A stretch of 64,000 bases of DNA, from contig NZ_WTVG02000035.1 in assembly GCF_012910705.2 (NCBI RefSeq), positions 214,691-278,690 of the forward strand, in the 5' to 3' direction. This DNA is from Aromatoleum anaerobium (GTDB lineage: Bacteria; Pseudomonadota; Gammaproteobacteria; Burkholderiales; Rhodocyclaceae). This document shows positions 47,406-55,705 of the stretch, one piece after another (positions within the stretch are counted from its first letter, which is position 1; each line of letters begins with the position of its first letter). Under the pieces are notes generated by a model, which did not search any database, was not told the origin of the DNA, and saw only the letters and a program-made list of their open reading frames with translations. Both the position numbers and the translations under genes were made by a program.

Positions 47406-48293
47406 GTGACGACAGGCAACAGCTTCGACATCCGGATCATCGGCGAGCGCATCAACCCCGGCTTCAAGAGCACGCGGGCGCTGTTCGACAACAGCGACAT
47501 TCCCGGCATCCAGGCGCTGGCCATCAGGCAGGTCGAGGCCGGAGCGGTGTACCTGAACGTGAATGTCGGCTCGCAGGCGATGACCGACCGCCCGTTCCTG
47601 ACCGACGTGATCCAGGCGATCCAGGACGTCGTGGACGTGCCGCTGTCCTTCGACGTGCCGAACACCGAGCTTTTCGAACTGTGCCTGAAAACCTACGACC
47701 GTGACGCGGCGGGCGGCGAGCTGGCGATCGTCAATTCCATCACCGAGCACCGCTGGGACGCGATGGACCTGTACCGCGAGCATCCGTTCAAGGTCATGGT
47801 CATGGCCTCGGAGAGCGTCGTCGATGGCGTCGCGAAGAACAACAAGACCGCCGAGGATATCGCCTCGACGGCGCGGCGCGCGGCGCTGCGCCTGCGCGAC
47901 GACTGCGGCATGCCGATGGATCACATCTACATTGACCTGTCGGTCAGCGCGATCATCGCCGACACTGAAGGCCTCAACCGCGCCACGCTCGACGCGGTGC
48001 GGCTGATCGGCACCGACCCGGACCTCGAAGGCCTGCACATGACCGGCGGGCTGTCCAACATCGGCCAGCAGCTGCCGGCGAAAGCCGCCGACGGCTCGGA
48101 CCTCAAGCATTGCCTCGAGAACGCCTTCCTCACGCTCGCGGTGCCTTTCGGCTTCGACACCGTGCTCGGCACGCCGTGGCGCGGCTATCACCCGCTGCCC
48201 GAGGACGACTACGTACTGACGACCTACCGCCACTTCCTCGACCAGAAAGGCAGCCAGGCGCTGCGCGCGGTGCGCAAGTTCTACAAGGCGTGA
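47406..48293 (+). CDS. Methyl-THF:corrinoid methyltransferase (pterin-binding barrel)
   Basis: A 295-residue TIM-barrel pterin-binding protein of the MeTr/MtvA type: IIGERINPGFKSTRALFDN at the N-terminus, DVPLSFDVPNTELFELCL and IVNSITEH for the pterin, DHIYIDLSVSAI, and GLSNIGQQLP. It transfers methyl groups between the corrinoid protein and tetrahydrofolate. It starts with GTG at 47406 after GGAGGAAAGATC, four bases ahead of the following gene at its end. Confidence 0.88.
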   Translation: MTTGNSFDIRIIGERINPGFKSTRALFDNSDIPGIQALAIRQVEAGAVYLNVNVGSQAMTDRPFLTDVIQAIQDVVDVPLSFDVPNTELFELCLKTYDRDAAGGELAIVNSITEHRWDAMDLYREHPFKVMVMASESVVDGVAKNNKTAEDIASTARRAALRLRDDCGMPMDHIYIDLSVSAIIADTEGLNRATLDAVRLIGTDPDLEGLHMTGGLSNIGQQLPAKAADGSDLKHCLENAFLTLAVPFGFDTVLGTPWRGYHPLPEDDYVLTTYRHFLDQKGSQALRAVRKFYKA

Positions 48294-48297
48294 CGCG

Positions 48298-49554
48298 ATG
48301 CCGACCGAAACCATCATTGTCGACAGCTACTTCGACGGCGAGCGCCACCACGAGCACGGCCCATACGGCTTCCTGATCACCGAGGGGCGGATCGCCGCAA
48401 TCCTGCCGGCAGCCCAGCTCGCGCTCGTCGCGCCCCCGGCCGCGACGCCGCAATGCGCGGCATTCCTGATGCCGGGCCTCGTCGACGCCCACGTGCACCT
48501 GTTCCTCGATGGCACCCAGCTCGACGCGACGCGACGTGCGGACTACTTGAAGGCGCCGCTCGACGAGATGCTCGCGGTGGCGGCGCACAACGCGGCGGCG
48601 ACGCTCGCGTGCGGCATCACGACGGTGCGCGACGCGGGAGACCGCTTCGGCATCAACCACCGCCTGCGGACGGCGGCCGCGGAACGGGACGCCGGCCTGC
48701 CGGCAGTACGTTCCGCCGGCCTCGGGCTGAAGCGCCCGAAGCGCTATGGCGCGTTCATGGGGCGGGACGTCGCCGACAGCGACGAGATCGTCGCCGCAGT
48801 GCATGAGCTTGCCGCCGACTGCGACGACATCAAGCTGATCCTCACCGGCATCATCGATTTCGACGCCGGCTGCGTCGCCGGCGAGCCGCAATTCGACGTG
48901 GAGTCGGCGGGGCTGGTCGTGCGCACCGCGCACGCGCTCGGCAAACGCGTATTCGCGCACTGCAGCGGGACGGCCGGGCTCGATGTCGCGATCGCGGCGA
49001 AAGTGGATTCGATCGAGCACGGTTTCTTCATGACGCGCGACAGGGTCCGGGCGATGGCCGAGCGCGGCATCGCGTGGACGCCGACCTTCGCGCCGGTGCA
49101 TTTCCAGTGGGCGCGCCCCGAAGTCGCAGGGTGGTCACCGCAGACCGTCGACAACATCGCCCGCATCCTCGGCGAACATGCGGAAAACCTCGTGCGCGCC
49201 GACGACGCGGGCGTCACGCTGCTGTGCGGCTCCGACGCCGGAAGCCACGGCGTCGGCCATGGCGCCGGGCTGCTCGACGAGCTGCAGTGGCTGCACGAAG
49301 CCGGGCTGTCGGTGGCGGCAGTGCTGCGCGCGGCGACCGCGGCGGCCCGGCGTCACTGGGGCGAACCGGCGCTGCTCGCCGCAGGCGCGGCGTTCGACGC
49401 GGTGCTGCTCAGGGCGTCGCCATTCGAGCGTTTCGGCGCGCTGCGCGAGCCGGTCGTGGTGTTCCGCGACGGCCGGCGGCTCGCGTCGCCTCTTGGCGTG
49501 ACAACGCGCCCGGGCGCAACGGAGCGCAGCCGGACGTGGCTGGCGGAAGCCTGA
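48298..49554 (+). CDS. Amidohydrolase-superfamily hydrolase
   Basis: A 418-residue metal hydrolase of the imidazolonepropionase/prolidase-like branch: HxH at DAHVHLF (H65, H67), GITTVRDAGDRFG, LILTGI, AHCSGTAG (His) and CGSDAGSHG (Asp). It probably removes a side group by hydrolysis of an amide, lactone or similar bond. It belongs to the methyl-transfer cluster, four bases after the preceding gene, so it may prepare the methylated substrate. Confidence 0.85.
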   Translation: MPTETIIVDSYFDGERHHEHGPYGFLITEGRIAAILPAAQLALVAPPAATPQCAAFLMPGLVDAHVHLFLDGTQLDATRRADYLKAPLDEMLAVAAHNAAATLACGITTVRDAGDRFGINHRLRTAAAERDAGLPAVRSAGLGLKRPKRYGAFMGRDVADSDEIVAAVHELAADCDDIKLILTGIIDFDAGCVAGEPQFDVESAGLVVRTAHALGKRVFAHCSGTAGLDVAIAAKVDSIEHGFFMTRDRVRAMAERGIAWTPTFAPVHFQWARPEVAGWSPQTVDNIARILGEHAENLVRADDAGVTLLCGSDAGSHGVGHGAGLLDELQWLHEAGLSVAAVLRAATAAARRHWGEPALLAAGAAFDAVLLRASPFERFGALREPVVVFRDGRRLASPLGVTTRPGATERSRTWLAEA

Positions 49555-49567
49555 AACAAGCGGCGGC

Positions 49568-49598
49568 GGCCTCGGGAGCGTCGGACGCCCCCGAGGCC
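49568..49598. terminator. Bidirectional hairpin between convergent genes
   Basis: GGCCTCGGG (49568-49576) pairs perfectly with CCCGAGGCC (49590-49598), with GCGTC/GACGC extending the pairing inside. It lies between the amidohydrolase and the converging TRAP binding protein. There is no T-run. Confidence 0.5.
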
Positions 49599-49614
49599 GG
49601 CCCGCCGGGATCGG

Positions 49615-50637
49615 CTACTGCATGAGCATCGCCTTCGCGTCCGCGAGCAGCTTGTCGCCGTCGTAGCCTTTGGCCGTGACCTCCTTGACCCATTCGAGCG
49701 CCACGCCCTCGGAGGCCTTGATCCAGTTCTGCACTTCGGCGGCCGGCACGGTGTAGAACGCGTTGTTGCGCGCTTCGGCCAGCTTGCGGTTCGGCGCTTT
49801 CGCCTCATCCCAGATCCGGCCAATCCAGGCCGAGGTCTCGGCGCCGCTGTTCGCATCGATCACTTTTTTCAGCTCGGGAGGCAGGCTCTCGTATTTGGCC
49901 GGGTTCATCGCCAGGACGAAAATGGTGTTGGCGATATTCGGCAACGAAGAATCGGTCTCGGTGTGGTACTTCACGATTTCGTCGAGCTTGAGCCCCGGCA
50001 TCACCTCCCACGGCAGCAGCGCACCGTCGATGACCCCTTTGGCGAGGCTTTCCGGGACCTGCGGCACCGGCATCGGCACCGGCGTCGAGCCCAGCGCCGC
50101 AACCAGCTTGGTCGACAGGCGGCTCGGCGCGCGCAGCTTCAGCCCGGCGAAGTCCGCGATCGTCCTGACCTGCTTCTTCGTCGTGTGGATCTGCGCCCCT
50201 TCGTGAGTGTGGAAGGCGAGCGGCCGCACGCCCTTGTATTCCTCGGCGGCGTACTTCGCGGCGTAGTTCCACAACGCGCGGCTGGCTTTTTCGGCGGTGC
50301 TCGTCATGAACGGCAGCTCGAACACTTCGGTGACCGTGAAGCGCGCCGCCTGGTAGGTCGGGACGGTCAGGATGATGTCCGCGACGCCGTCTTTCGCCTG
50401 GTCGAACAGCTGCGTCGGCATGCCGCCCAGCTGCATCGACGGATAGATCTGGCACTTCAGCCCGCCGGCGGATTCCGCGGCGATCTTCGCGCACCACGGG
50501 CCGAGCAGCCTGGTCTGGGCGGTGGAGCTCGGCGGCAGCATGTGATGGACCTTGAGTACGACTTCCGCATGCGACGGCAAGGCGCCCGCCATGGCCCCTG
50601 CGGCGAGCACAGGTAAGAGAAGCGCGCGTGTTTTCAT
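49615..50637 (-). CDS. TRAP transporter solute-binding protein (DctP family)
   Basis: A 340-residue periplasmic binding protein with signal peptide (to about residue 24, SHA-E). The DctP signature region is KLRAPSRLSTKLVAALGSTPVPMPVPQVPESLAKGVIDGALLPWEV, with the Arg that binds the substrate carboxylate. No DctQ/DctM membrane genes lie nearby, so it must use permeases encoded elsewhere, or the set is incomplete. Placed beside the UroD-like methyltransferase gene, it may bind a methylated carboxylic acid. Confidence 0.9.
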   Translation of the reverse strand: MKTRALLLPVLAAGAMAGALPSHAEVVLKVHHMLPPSSTAQTRLLGPWCAKIAAESAGGLKCQIYPSMQLGGMPTQLFDQAKDGVADIILTVPTYQAARFTVTEVFELPFMTSTAEKASRALWNYAAKYAAEEYKGVRPLAFHTHEGAQIHTTKKQVRTIADFAGLKLRAPSRLSTKLVAALGSTPVPMPVPQVPESLAKGVIDGALLPWEVMPGLKLDEIVKYHTETDSSLPNIANTIFVLAMNPAKYESLPPELKKVIDANSGAETSAWIGRIWDEAKAPNRKLAEARNNAFYTVPAAEVQNWIKASEGVALEWVKEVTAKGYDGDKLLADAKAMLMQ

Positions 50638-50798
50638 GCTTTGGGTCTCCCGGGAATCAGTCGGACTGGCTGCCGACGGCGACGTGATGGCGGCCTCGCG
50701 GAGGCACGAGGGACGGTGAAGGCGCGGTGGCTCGATTCGTCTGCCCGAGCCCTGGGCGAAGCCGCACTCCGGCTTTGGTGAGGATCGGGTGCGCGCAC

Positions 50799-52094
50799 TC
50801 AACCCGCATACTTGCGGGCGGCGGCGAACATCGCGCGGACGTTGTCGACCGGCGCCTCGTCGGGCAGGCCGAACGCACAGTCGAGGATCAGCTTGCCGCC
50901 TTTGTGAAACACGTTTTCGGCGAGGTGGCGCACCGCGGCGTCGACCTCGGCGGGCGTCCCGGTGGTCATCATCGACGGCGACAAATTGCCGCGCAGCGCC
51001 ACCACGTCGCCGAGCACTTCGAACGCCTTGACCATGTCGGTGCGCTCGAACCAGTAGATGCACTTGCCGGGCGGGACATCCTTGATGATCTCGAGCCGCT
51101 TCGTGCAATCGGCTTCCCACAGCGGCATCGGGATCAGGCCGGCGTCGATCAGGCCGATCAGCAGGCGGCGGAACGACGGCCACCAGAACGTCTCGAACTG
51201 CTTCGGCGACATGAACGCGTCGGGCGCCCAATGCACCGGGATGAACACGATGGGATTGCCGGAAGCGCGCGCGGCCGAGACGATCTGCTTCAGCAGGAAC
51301 ACCGCAACCTTGTCCAGCAGGGCCAGCAACTGGTCCTTCTTGCGGTACAGGTCCTTCATCATGCCGGTCGCGCCGCGAAAGTAGTCGGCGATGAAGTCGT
51401 AGGGCGCGATGCCTGTCGTGCCGTTCGTGCTCGGGTAGCCGAGCGTCGCCAGGCGGTCGGTGAAGGCGATATGGTGCTGCGCGAAGCGCTCGGCCTCTTC
51501 AGCGGCCCGGATGACTTTTTCCAGCGCCTCGCGCACCCGCGGCTTCGCGAACGGGCGGATGCCGCCGAGCAGCCGGAAGTAGTACAGCCCGGGAAGATAA
51601 GGCAGGTCCTCGAAGCCCTCGAACGCCGAGGCGACACGCGGCAGGTAGGTGTGCAGGTAATAGCCGGTCGGATCGAAGATGAAGTCTTCGTACTCGTCGG
51701 CTTTCATGTATTCGCGGTCGAGGTACTGGAACGGCTGGTCGTCGCCGACGCCGTGCCCCGGCCACTGCAGCTGCTTGAAACCGATGGCTTCGAGCGACGG
51801 GCCGGCGGTCGCCGTGAGCAGCAGCGGACTGACGACGTCGGGGTCGAATTCCAGCACCGCGCGCTCGCCGATCTCGCGCGTCTTTTCGTAGTCGTACATC
51901 AGCTCGCGGCACGTGATGCCGGCGTAGCGGGCGAGCCAGAATGTCGAGTAGAAAGCCACCGGCATGCGGTCCGGCTGCTTCAGCGCGACGCAATCGATGA
52001 TCCGCTGCCAGCGCGTGTCGAAGGCGGAAGGGGTGGCGGCGACCGCGGCCGGGGTTTCATCGAGCGTTTCGCAGATGTCGTTCATCGTGTGCAT
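50799..52094 (-). CDS. UroD/MtaA-like corrinoid methyltransferase
   Basis: A 431-residue barrel protein of the uroporphyrinogen-decarboxylase/MtaA/CmuA superfamily; HemE itself would be about 350 residues and look different. Landmarks: RWQRIIDCVALKQPDRMPVAFYSTFW, LTATAGPSLEAIGFKQLQW, PMPLWEADCTKRLEIIKDVPPGKCIYWFERTDM (candidate zinc Cys) and GGKLILDCAFGLPDEAPVDNVRAM. Such proteins move a methyl group from a substrate to a corrinoid protein. The ATG at 52094 follows GGGAGGCA. It is divergent from the LysR gene. Confidence 0.8.
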   Translation of the reverse strand: MHTMNDICETLDETPAAVAATPSAFDTRWQRIIDCVALKQPDRMPVAFYSTFWLARYAGITCRELMYDYEKTREIGERAVLEFDPDVVSPLLLTATAGPSLEAIGFKQLQWPGHGVGDDQPFQYLDREYMKADEYEDFIFDPTGYYLHTYLPRVASAFEGFEDLPYLPGLYYFRLLGGIRPFAKPRVREALEKVIRAAEEAERFAQHHIAFTDRLATLGYPSTNGTTGIAPYDFIADYFRGATGMMKDLYRKKDQLLALLDKVAVFLLKQIVSAARASGNPIVFIPVHWAPDAFMSPKQFETFWWPSFRRLLIGLIDAGLIPMPLWEADCTKRLEIIKDVPPGKCIYWFERTDMVKAFEVLGDVVALRGNLSPSMMTTGTPAEVDAAVRHLAENVFHKGGKLILDCAFGLPDEAPVDNVRAMFAAARKYAG

Positions 52095-52176
52095 TGCCTC
52101 CCTGCGGCTGAGGGCCAATATCCGGAAAGTGCTAGAGTCCGTCAATCCGCTCCGATGGATTAGGGAAATCCAAAAA

Positions 52177-53094
52177 ATGAATCTTCATTCAGTGGATCTG
52201 AATCTATTGGTAGTCTTCGATGCGATCCTGCGCCACAAGAGCGTCAAGGACGCCGGAGCCGAGCTCGGCCTCAGCCAGCCGGCGATGAGCTATGCGCTGG
52301 CGAAGCTGCGCACGACCTTCGACGATCCGCTGTTCTTCCGCACCGGAATCGAGATGCTGCCAACGGCGCGCGCGTCGCTGCTGGCGATGCCGATCGGCGA
52401 GGTGATCGAAAAGATAAAGAACGACGTCTTCGGCGCCGCGCCGTTCGACCCGGCGCAATCGACGCGCCGCTTCACGCTGTGCATGGCCGACATCGGCGAG
52501 AGCAACTATGTGCCGATGCTGATGAACGCGCTGCAGGTCAAGGCCCCGGGCGTCAGCCTCCGAACCGTGTTCATGCCATCGAACGCGATGAAGGAAGCGA
52601 TGCTCACTGGGGAAGTCGACCTCGCGATCGGCCCCTTCACCGACCTCGAACAGGGCCAGTATTTCCAGCAGGGGCTGCTCGACTGCGGCTTCGTCTGCAT
52701 CGTCCGCGCGGACAACCCGCTCGCACGGGGCGAGCTGACGATGGAGCGTTTCCTCGCGGCGCGCCACGTCACGGTGAGCTCCCCCGCCCGCAGCATGGTG
52801 CTGATCGAGCAACACATGCGCCAGCTCAGGCTCGATCTCAACGTGAAACTGCGGGTGTCGAGCTTCCTGAGCCTGCTCCACATCGTCACCCGCACCGATC
52901 TCATCGCGGTGGTTCCCGCCGAGGTCGCGCGCACGCTGAAGGAATCGGGCGGGGTCGAGGCCTTGCCGCTGCCTTTCGACGCGCCGACCTTCACGATCCG
53001 CCAGTTCTGGCACCAGCGCTTCCATAACGACCCGGGCAACCGCTGGCTGCGCCGCGAAATCCACCACTTGTTCCGGCCCCTCGCCACGGCCTGA
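52177..53094 (+). CDS. LysR-family transcriptional regulator
   Basis: A 305-residue LysR regulator of the NodD/LinR-like branch: N-terminal helix-turn-helix (HSVDLNLLVVFDAILRHKSVKDAGAELGLSQPAMSYALAKLRTTFDDPLFFRTG) and effector-binding domain. It starts 82 bases from the divergent UroD-like gene and probably controls it from the shared intergenic region, in response to the pathway's substrate. No strong palindromic T-N11-A site stood out. Confidence 0.9.
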   Translation: MNLHSVDLNLLVVFDAILRHKSVKDAGAELGLSQPAMSYALAKLRTTFDDPLFFRTGIEMLPTARASLLAMPIGEVIEKIKNDVFGAAPFDPAQSTRRFTLCMADIGESNYVPMLMNALQVKAPGVSLRTVFMPSNAMKEAMLTGEVDLAIGPFTDLEQGQYFQQGLLDCGFVCIVRADNPLARGELTMERFLAARHVTVSSPARSMVLIEQHMRQLRLDLNVKLRVSSFLSLLHIVTRTDLIAVVPAEVARTLKESGGVEALPLPFDAPTFTIRQFWHQRFHNDPGNRWLRREIHHLFRPLATA

Positions 53095-53351
53095 GCGCGC
53101 GCCGCAGGATGCTGTTTCGGCTGGAATAGAATGATCACTCGTTCGGCGCCTTGCCACAGCCCCCATCGAAGCCGGACGCGATGGAGCGCGGCCTGCAACG
53201 GAAGCACGCATTTTGCAGTTGACCGATCCGCGCGCACACGTCACCTTCTCGTCGAAGGCGGTACGACGGGCCTCGCGTGGACGCTGACGAAACTTCCGCG
53301 CAGGCCGTCCCGATGACCCCGGCCGCCACCCGTAATGGAAGAGAGATCACG

Positions 53352-54005
53352 ATGCACACCGCGGATACCCAAAGCGCCGGACCGGTCGCGAGCGGCGATG
53401 AAACGGACCAGCGGAACACCCGCCTCGTCGCTTCATGCCGGTTGCCGACCCCCTGGGCCACCTTCCGGATGCACGGCTTCGAAGAGCCGGCGACCGGGCG
53501 CGAGCACGTCGCGCTGACGCTTGGCACGATCGCCGACGGCAAGCCGGTGCTGACCCGCGTTCACTCCGAGTGCCTCACCGGCGACGCCCTGTTCAGCCGG
53601 CGCTGCGACTGCGGCCCGCAACTCGAAGCGGCGCTCGCAGCGATCGCCGCCGAAGGGCGCGGCGTGCTGCTGTACCTGCGCCAGGAAGGCCGTGGCATCG
53701 GCCTGCTGAACAAGGTCCGCGCCTACGCGCTGCAGGACGAAGGCGCGGACACCGTCGAAGCCAATCACCTCCTCGGCTTCGACGCCGACACGCGCGATTA
53801 CGCGGTCGCCGCCTCGATGCTGCGCGAACTCGGTATCGCCTCGCTGCGGCTGATGACGAACAATCCGCGCAAGGTCGACGCGCTCGAGCAGTACGGCATC
53901 GCGGTCGCCGAGCGCGTGCCGCACGTCATCGAGCCGAACCCGCACAACGCGAACTACCTGCGCACCAAGGCGCAGCGGCTCGGCCACCTGCTCGCCGGAC
54001 ACTGA
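53352..54005 (+). CDS. ribA: GTP cyclohydrolase II (RibA)
   Basis: A 217-residue enzyme for the first step of riboflavin synthesis: zinc cysteines C74, C85 and C87 in [18 protein letters not shown], catalytic [23 protein letters not shown], and [23 protein letters not shown] with MTNNPRK. This is the stand-alone form without the RibB domain. The ATG at 53352 follows AGAGAGATCACG. The 257-base upstream spacer shows no FMN riboswitch that I can recognise. It could raise flavin supply for the flavin-heavy phenol pathway, but it is not in that operon. Confidence 0.92.
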   Translation: MHTADTQSAGPVASGDETDQRNTRLVASCRLPTPWATFRMHGFEEPATGREHVALTLGTIADGKPVLTRVHSECLTGDALFSRRCDCGPQLEAALAAIAAEGRGVLLYLRQEGRGIGLLNKVRAYALQDEGADTVEANHLLGFDADTRDYAVAASMLRELGIASLRLMTNNPRKVDALEQYGIAVAERVPHVIEPNPHNANYLRTKAQRLGHLLAGH

Positions 54006-54006
54006 C

Positions 54007-54033
54007 GCGGCAACGGCGCACGGCCGTTGCCGC
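54007..54033. terminator. Bidirectional hairpin between ribA and the dehydrogenase
   Basis: GCGGCAACGGC and GCCGTTGCCGC form a perfect 11-bp stem with a five-base loop between the two converging genes; no T-run follows. Confidence 0.55.
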
Positions 54034-54038
54034 TCGCC

Positions 54039-55112
54039 TCACGGCTTGACCGCGATCTTCAGCACCCCGTCGCGCTGGTTCGCGAACAGGTCATAGGCGG
54101 CGACGATGTCGTCGAGCGCGTAGGTGTGCGTCACGAGGGCGCCGAAATCGGCGCGACCGGACGCGACGACGTTCATCAGCCGGCGCATCCGCTCCTTGCC
54201 GCCGGGGCACAGAGAAGTGACGATCTTGTTGTCGCCGAGGCCGGCGTGGAACGCGCCAAGCGGGATCGTCAGGTCGCTCGAATACACGCCCAGGCTCGAC
54301 AGCGTGCCGCCCGGCTTGAGCACGCGCAGCGCCGATTCGAACGTCGATTGCAGGCCGAGCGCCTCGATCGCGGCATCCACGCCGCGCCCGCCGGTGATCC
54401 TGAGGATTTCGCTGACGATATCGACTTCGCGGAAGTTCAGCGTCACGTCGGCGCCCATGTTGCGCGAGATCCGCAGACGTTCGTCGACGCCGTCGACGGC
54501 AATGATCAGGCTCGCACCGCGCAGCTTCGCACCGGCGGTCGCGCACAGCCCGATCGGTCCCTGCGCGAACACTGCGACGATGTCGCCGATGCGGATGTTC
54601 GCGGCTTCGGCGCCGGCAAAGCCCGTCGACATGATGTCCGGGCACATCAGCACCTGCTCGTCGGTGAGGCCGTCCGGAACCGGGGCGAGGTTCGCCGTCG
54701 CGTCCGGCACGAGGACGTAGTCGGCCTGAGCGCCGTCGATCGTGTTGCCGAAACGCCAGCCGCCCATCGGCTTGTAGCCGTGGCCGACATGGCCGCCATC
54801 CTGCGACGGCACGCCGTCCTGGCAGCCGTAGGACGTGAAACTCGGGCAGATCGCGCCCGCGATCACGCGCTGCCCTTCGACGTAGCCCTGCACGTTGCTG
54901 CCGAGCCGTTCGATGACGCCGACCGGCTCGTGGCCGATCGTCAGCCCGGTTGCGACCGGATATTCACCCTTGAGGATATGGACATCGGTGCCGCAGATCG
55001 TCGTCGTCGTGATGCGCATCAGCGCGTCGTTCGGGCCGACCGCCGGAACCGGTTTTTCGACGAGCTCGATGCGACCCGGCGCTTTGAAGACGGCTGCTTT
55101 CATGATGGTCAT
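54039..55112 (-). CDS. Zinc-dependent secondary alcohol dehydrogenase
   Basis: A 357-residue medium-chain dehydrogenase. Catalytic zinc ligands C40 (TTICGTDVH), H61-E62 (IGHEPVGVI) and the later Asp in CPDIMSTGFAGAEAANI are present. The structural-zinc four-cysteine loop is absent and the PDIMSTGF stretch matches the thermostable secondary-ADH (TbADH/CbADH) group. It should interconvert a secondary alcohol and ketone with NAD(P). The natural substrate is unknown. A second ATG three codons later is possible. Confidence 0.87.
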   Translation of the reverse strand: MTIMKAAVFKAPGRIELVEKPVPAVGPNDALMRITTTTICGTDVHILKGEYPVATGLTIGHEPVGVIERLGSNVQGYVEGQRVIAGAICPSFTSYGCQDGVPSQDGGHVGHGYKPMGGWRFGNTIDGAQADYVLVPDATANLAPVPDGLTDEQVLMCPDIMSTGFAGAEAANIRIGDIVAVFAQGPIGLCATAGAKLRGASLIIAVDGVDERLRISRNMGADVTLNFREVDIVSEILRITGGRGVDAAIEALGLQSTFESALRVLKPGGTLSSLGVYSSDLTIPLGAFHAGLGDNKIVTSLCPGGKERMRRLMNVVASGRADFGALVTHTYALDDIVAAYDLFANQRDGVLKIAVKP

Positions 55113-55150
55113 GGCAATGCTCCGCTGAGGGATGAAACAATGACATCAGT

Positions 55151-55639
55151 CTATGCCCCGATGCGGGACCGCGCAAACGCGGCCGCCGTGACGCCGAACA
55201 CGACGTGGGCAGCGGCCGTGATCCAGTCTCTCGCGACATCGAACCACGGAAACACGAGCGTGAAGCCGTACATGTTCACCACGAACAGCGCGAGGCCGAA
55301 TACGCCGCCGGCGAGCAGCGCCCGGCGCGTGTCGAGCGCGGCGGCCAGTGGCGCCAGCACCACGCCGTAGACGATCGACAGGGCGAAATGCACGACGGTC
55401 GCGACGAGCATCACGACGACATCGAAAGTCGCCGGCGGCGGCAGTACGCCCGGGCCCATGACAATTGCCGCCGCGAGCCGCGCATCGCGAAAGAGAATGC
55501 CGGGCAGCGCCTCGGAGAAGAGCCACCACAACGCGAGCTGCGCCCCCGTCGCGACGACCCCGGCAACGATTCCGGCGATGGCGCCGCTCACGACGAGCCG
55601 CCTTGCGCGACCGCCACCCCGGGAAGAGCCTGTTCGCAT
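55151..55639 (-). CDS. Small integral membrane protein, function unknown
   Basis: A 162-residue hydrophobic protein with four predicted helices (about residues 15-38, 70-95, 105-125, 135-157) and a basic N-terminus (SRGGGRARRL). I recognise no family with a function. It lies between the dehydrogenase and the lipoprotein on the same strand, spaced by about 40 and 70 bases. Confidence 0.65.
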   Translation of the reverse strand: MRTGSSRGGGRARRLVVSGAIAGIVAGVVATGAQLALWWLFSEALPGILFRDARLAAAIVMGPGVLPPPATFDVVVMLVATVVHFALSIVYGVVLAPLAAALDTRRALLAGGVFGLALFVVNMYGFTLVFPWFDVARDWITAAAHVVFGVTAAAFARSRIGA

Positions 55640-55705
55640 TGCTGGATCTCCTGTTGCTCGGCGCGAAGGCTACTGCGAGGGCTGCTCCTCGGGGCGTCGT
55701 CCTCG

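Noticed and set aside
44739..48317. 1192-codon open frame on the minus strand
   Set aside because: Antisense to four convincing genes (corrinoid to methyltransferase). Its translation is low-complexity Arg/Asp/His/Ala, typical of GC-rich antisense frames.
53095..53351. FMN riboswitch before ribA
   Set aside because: I looked for the conserved RFN-element core and did not find it.
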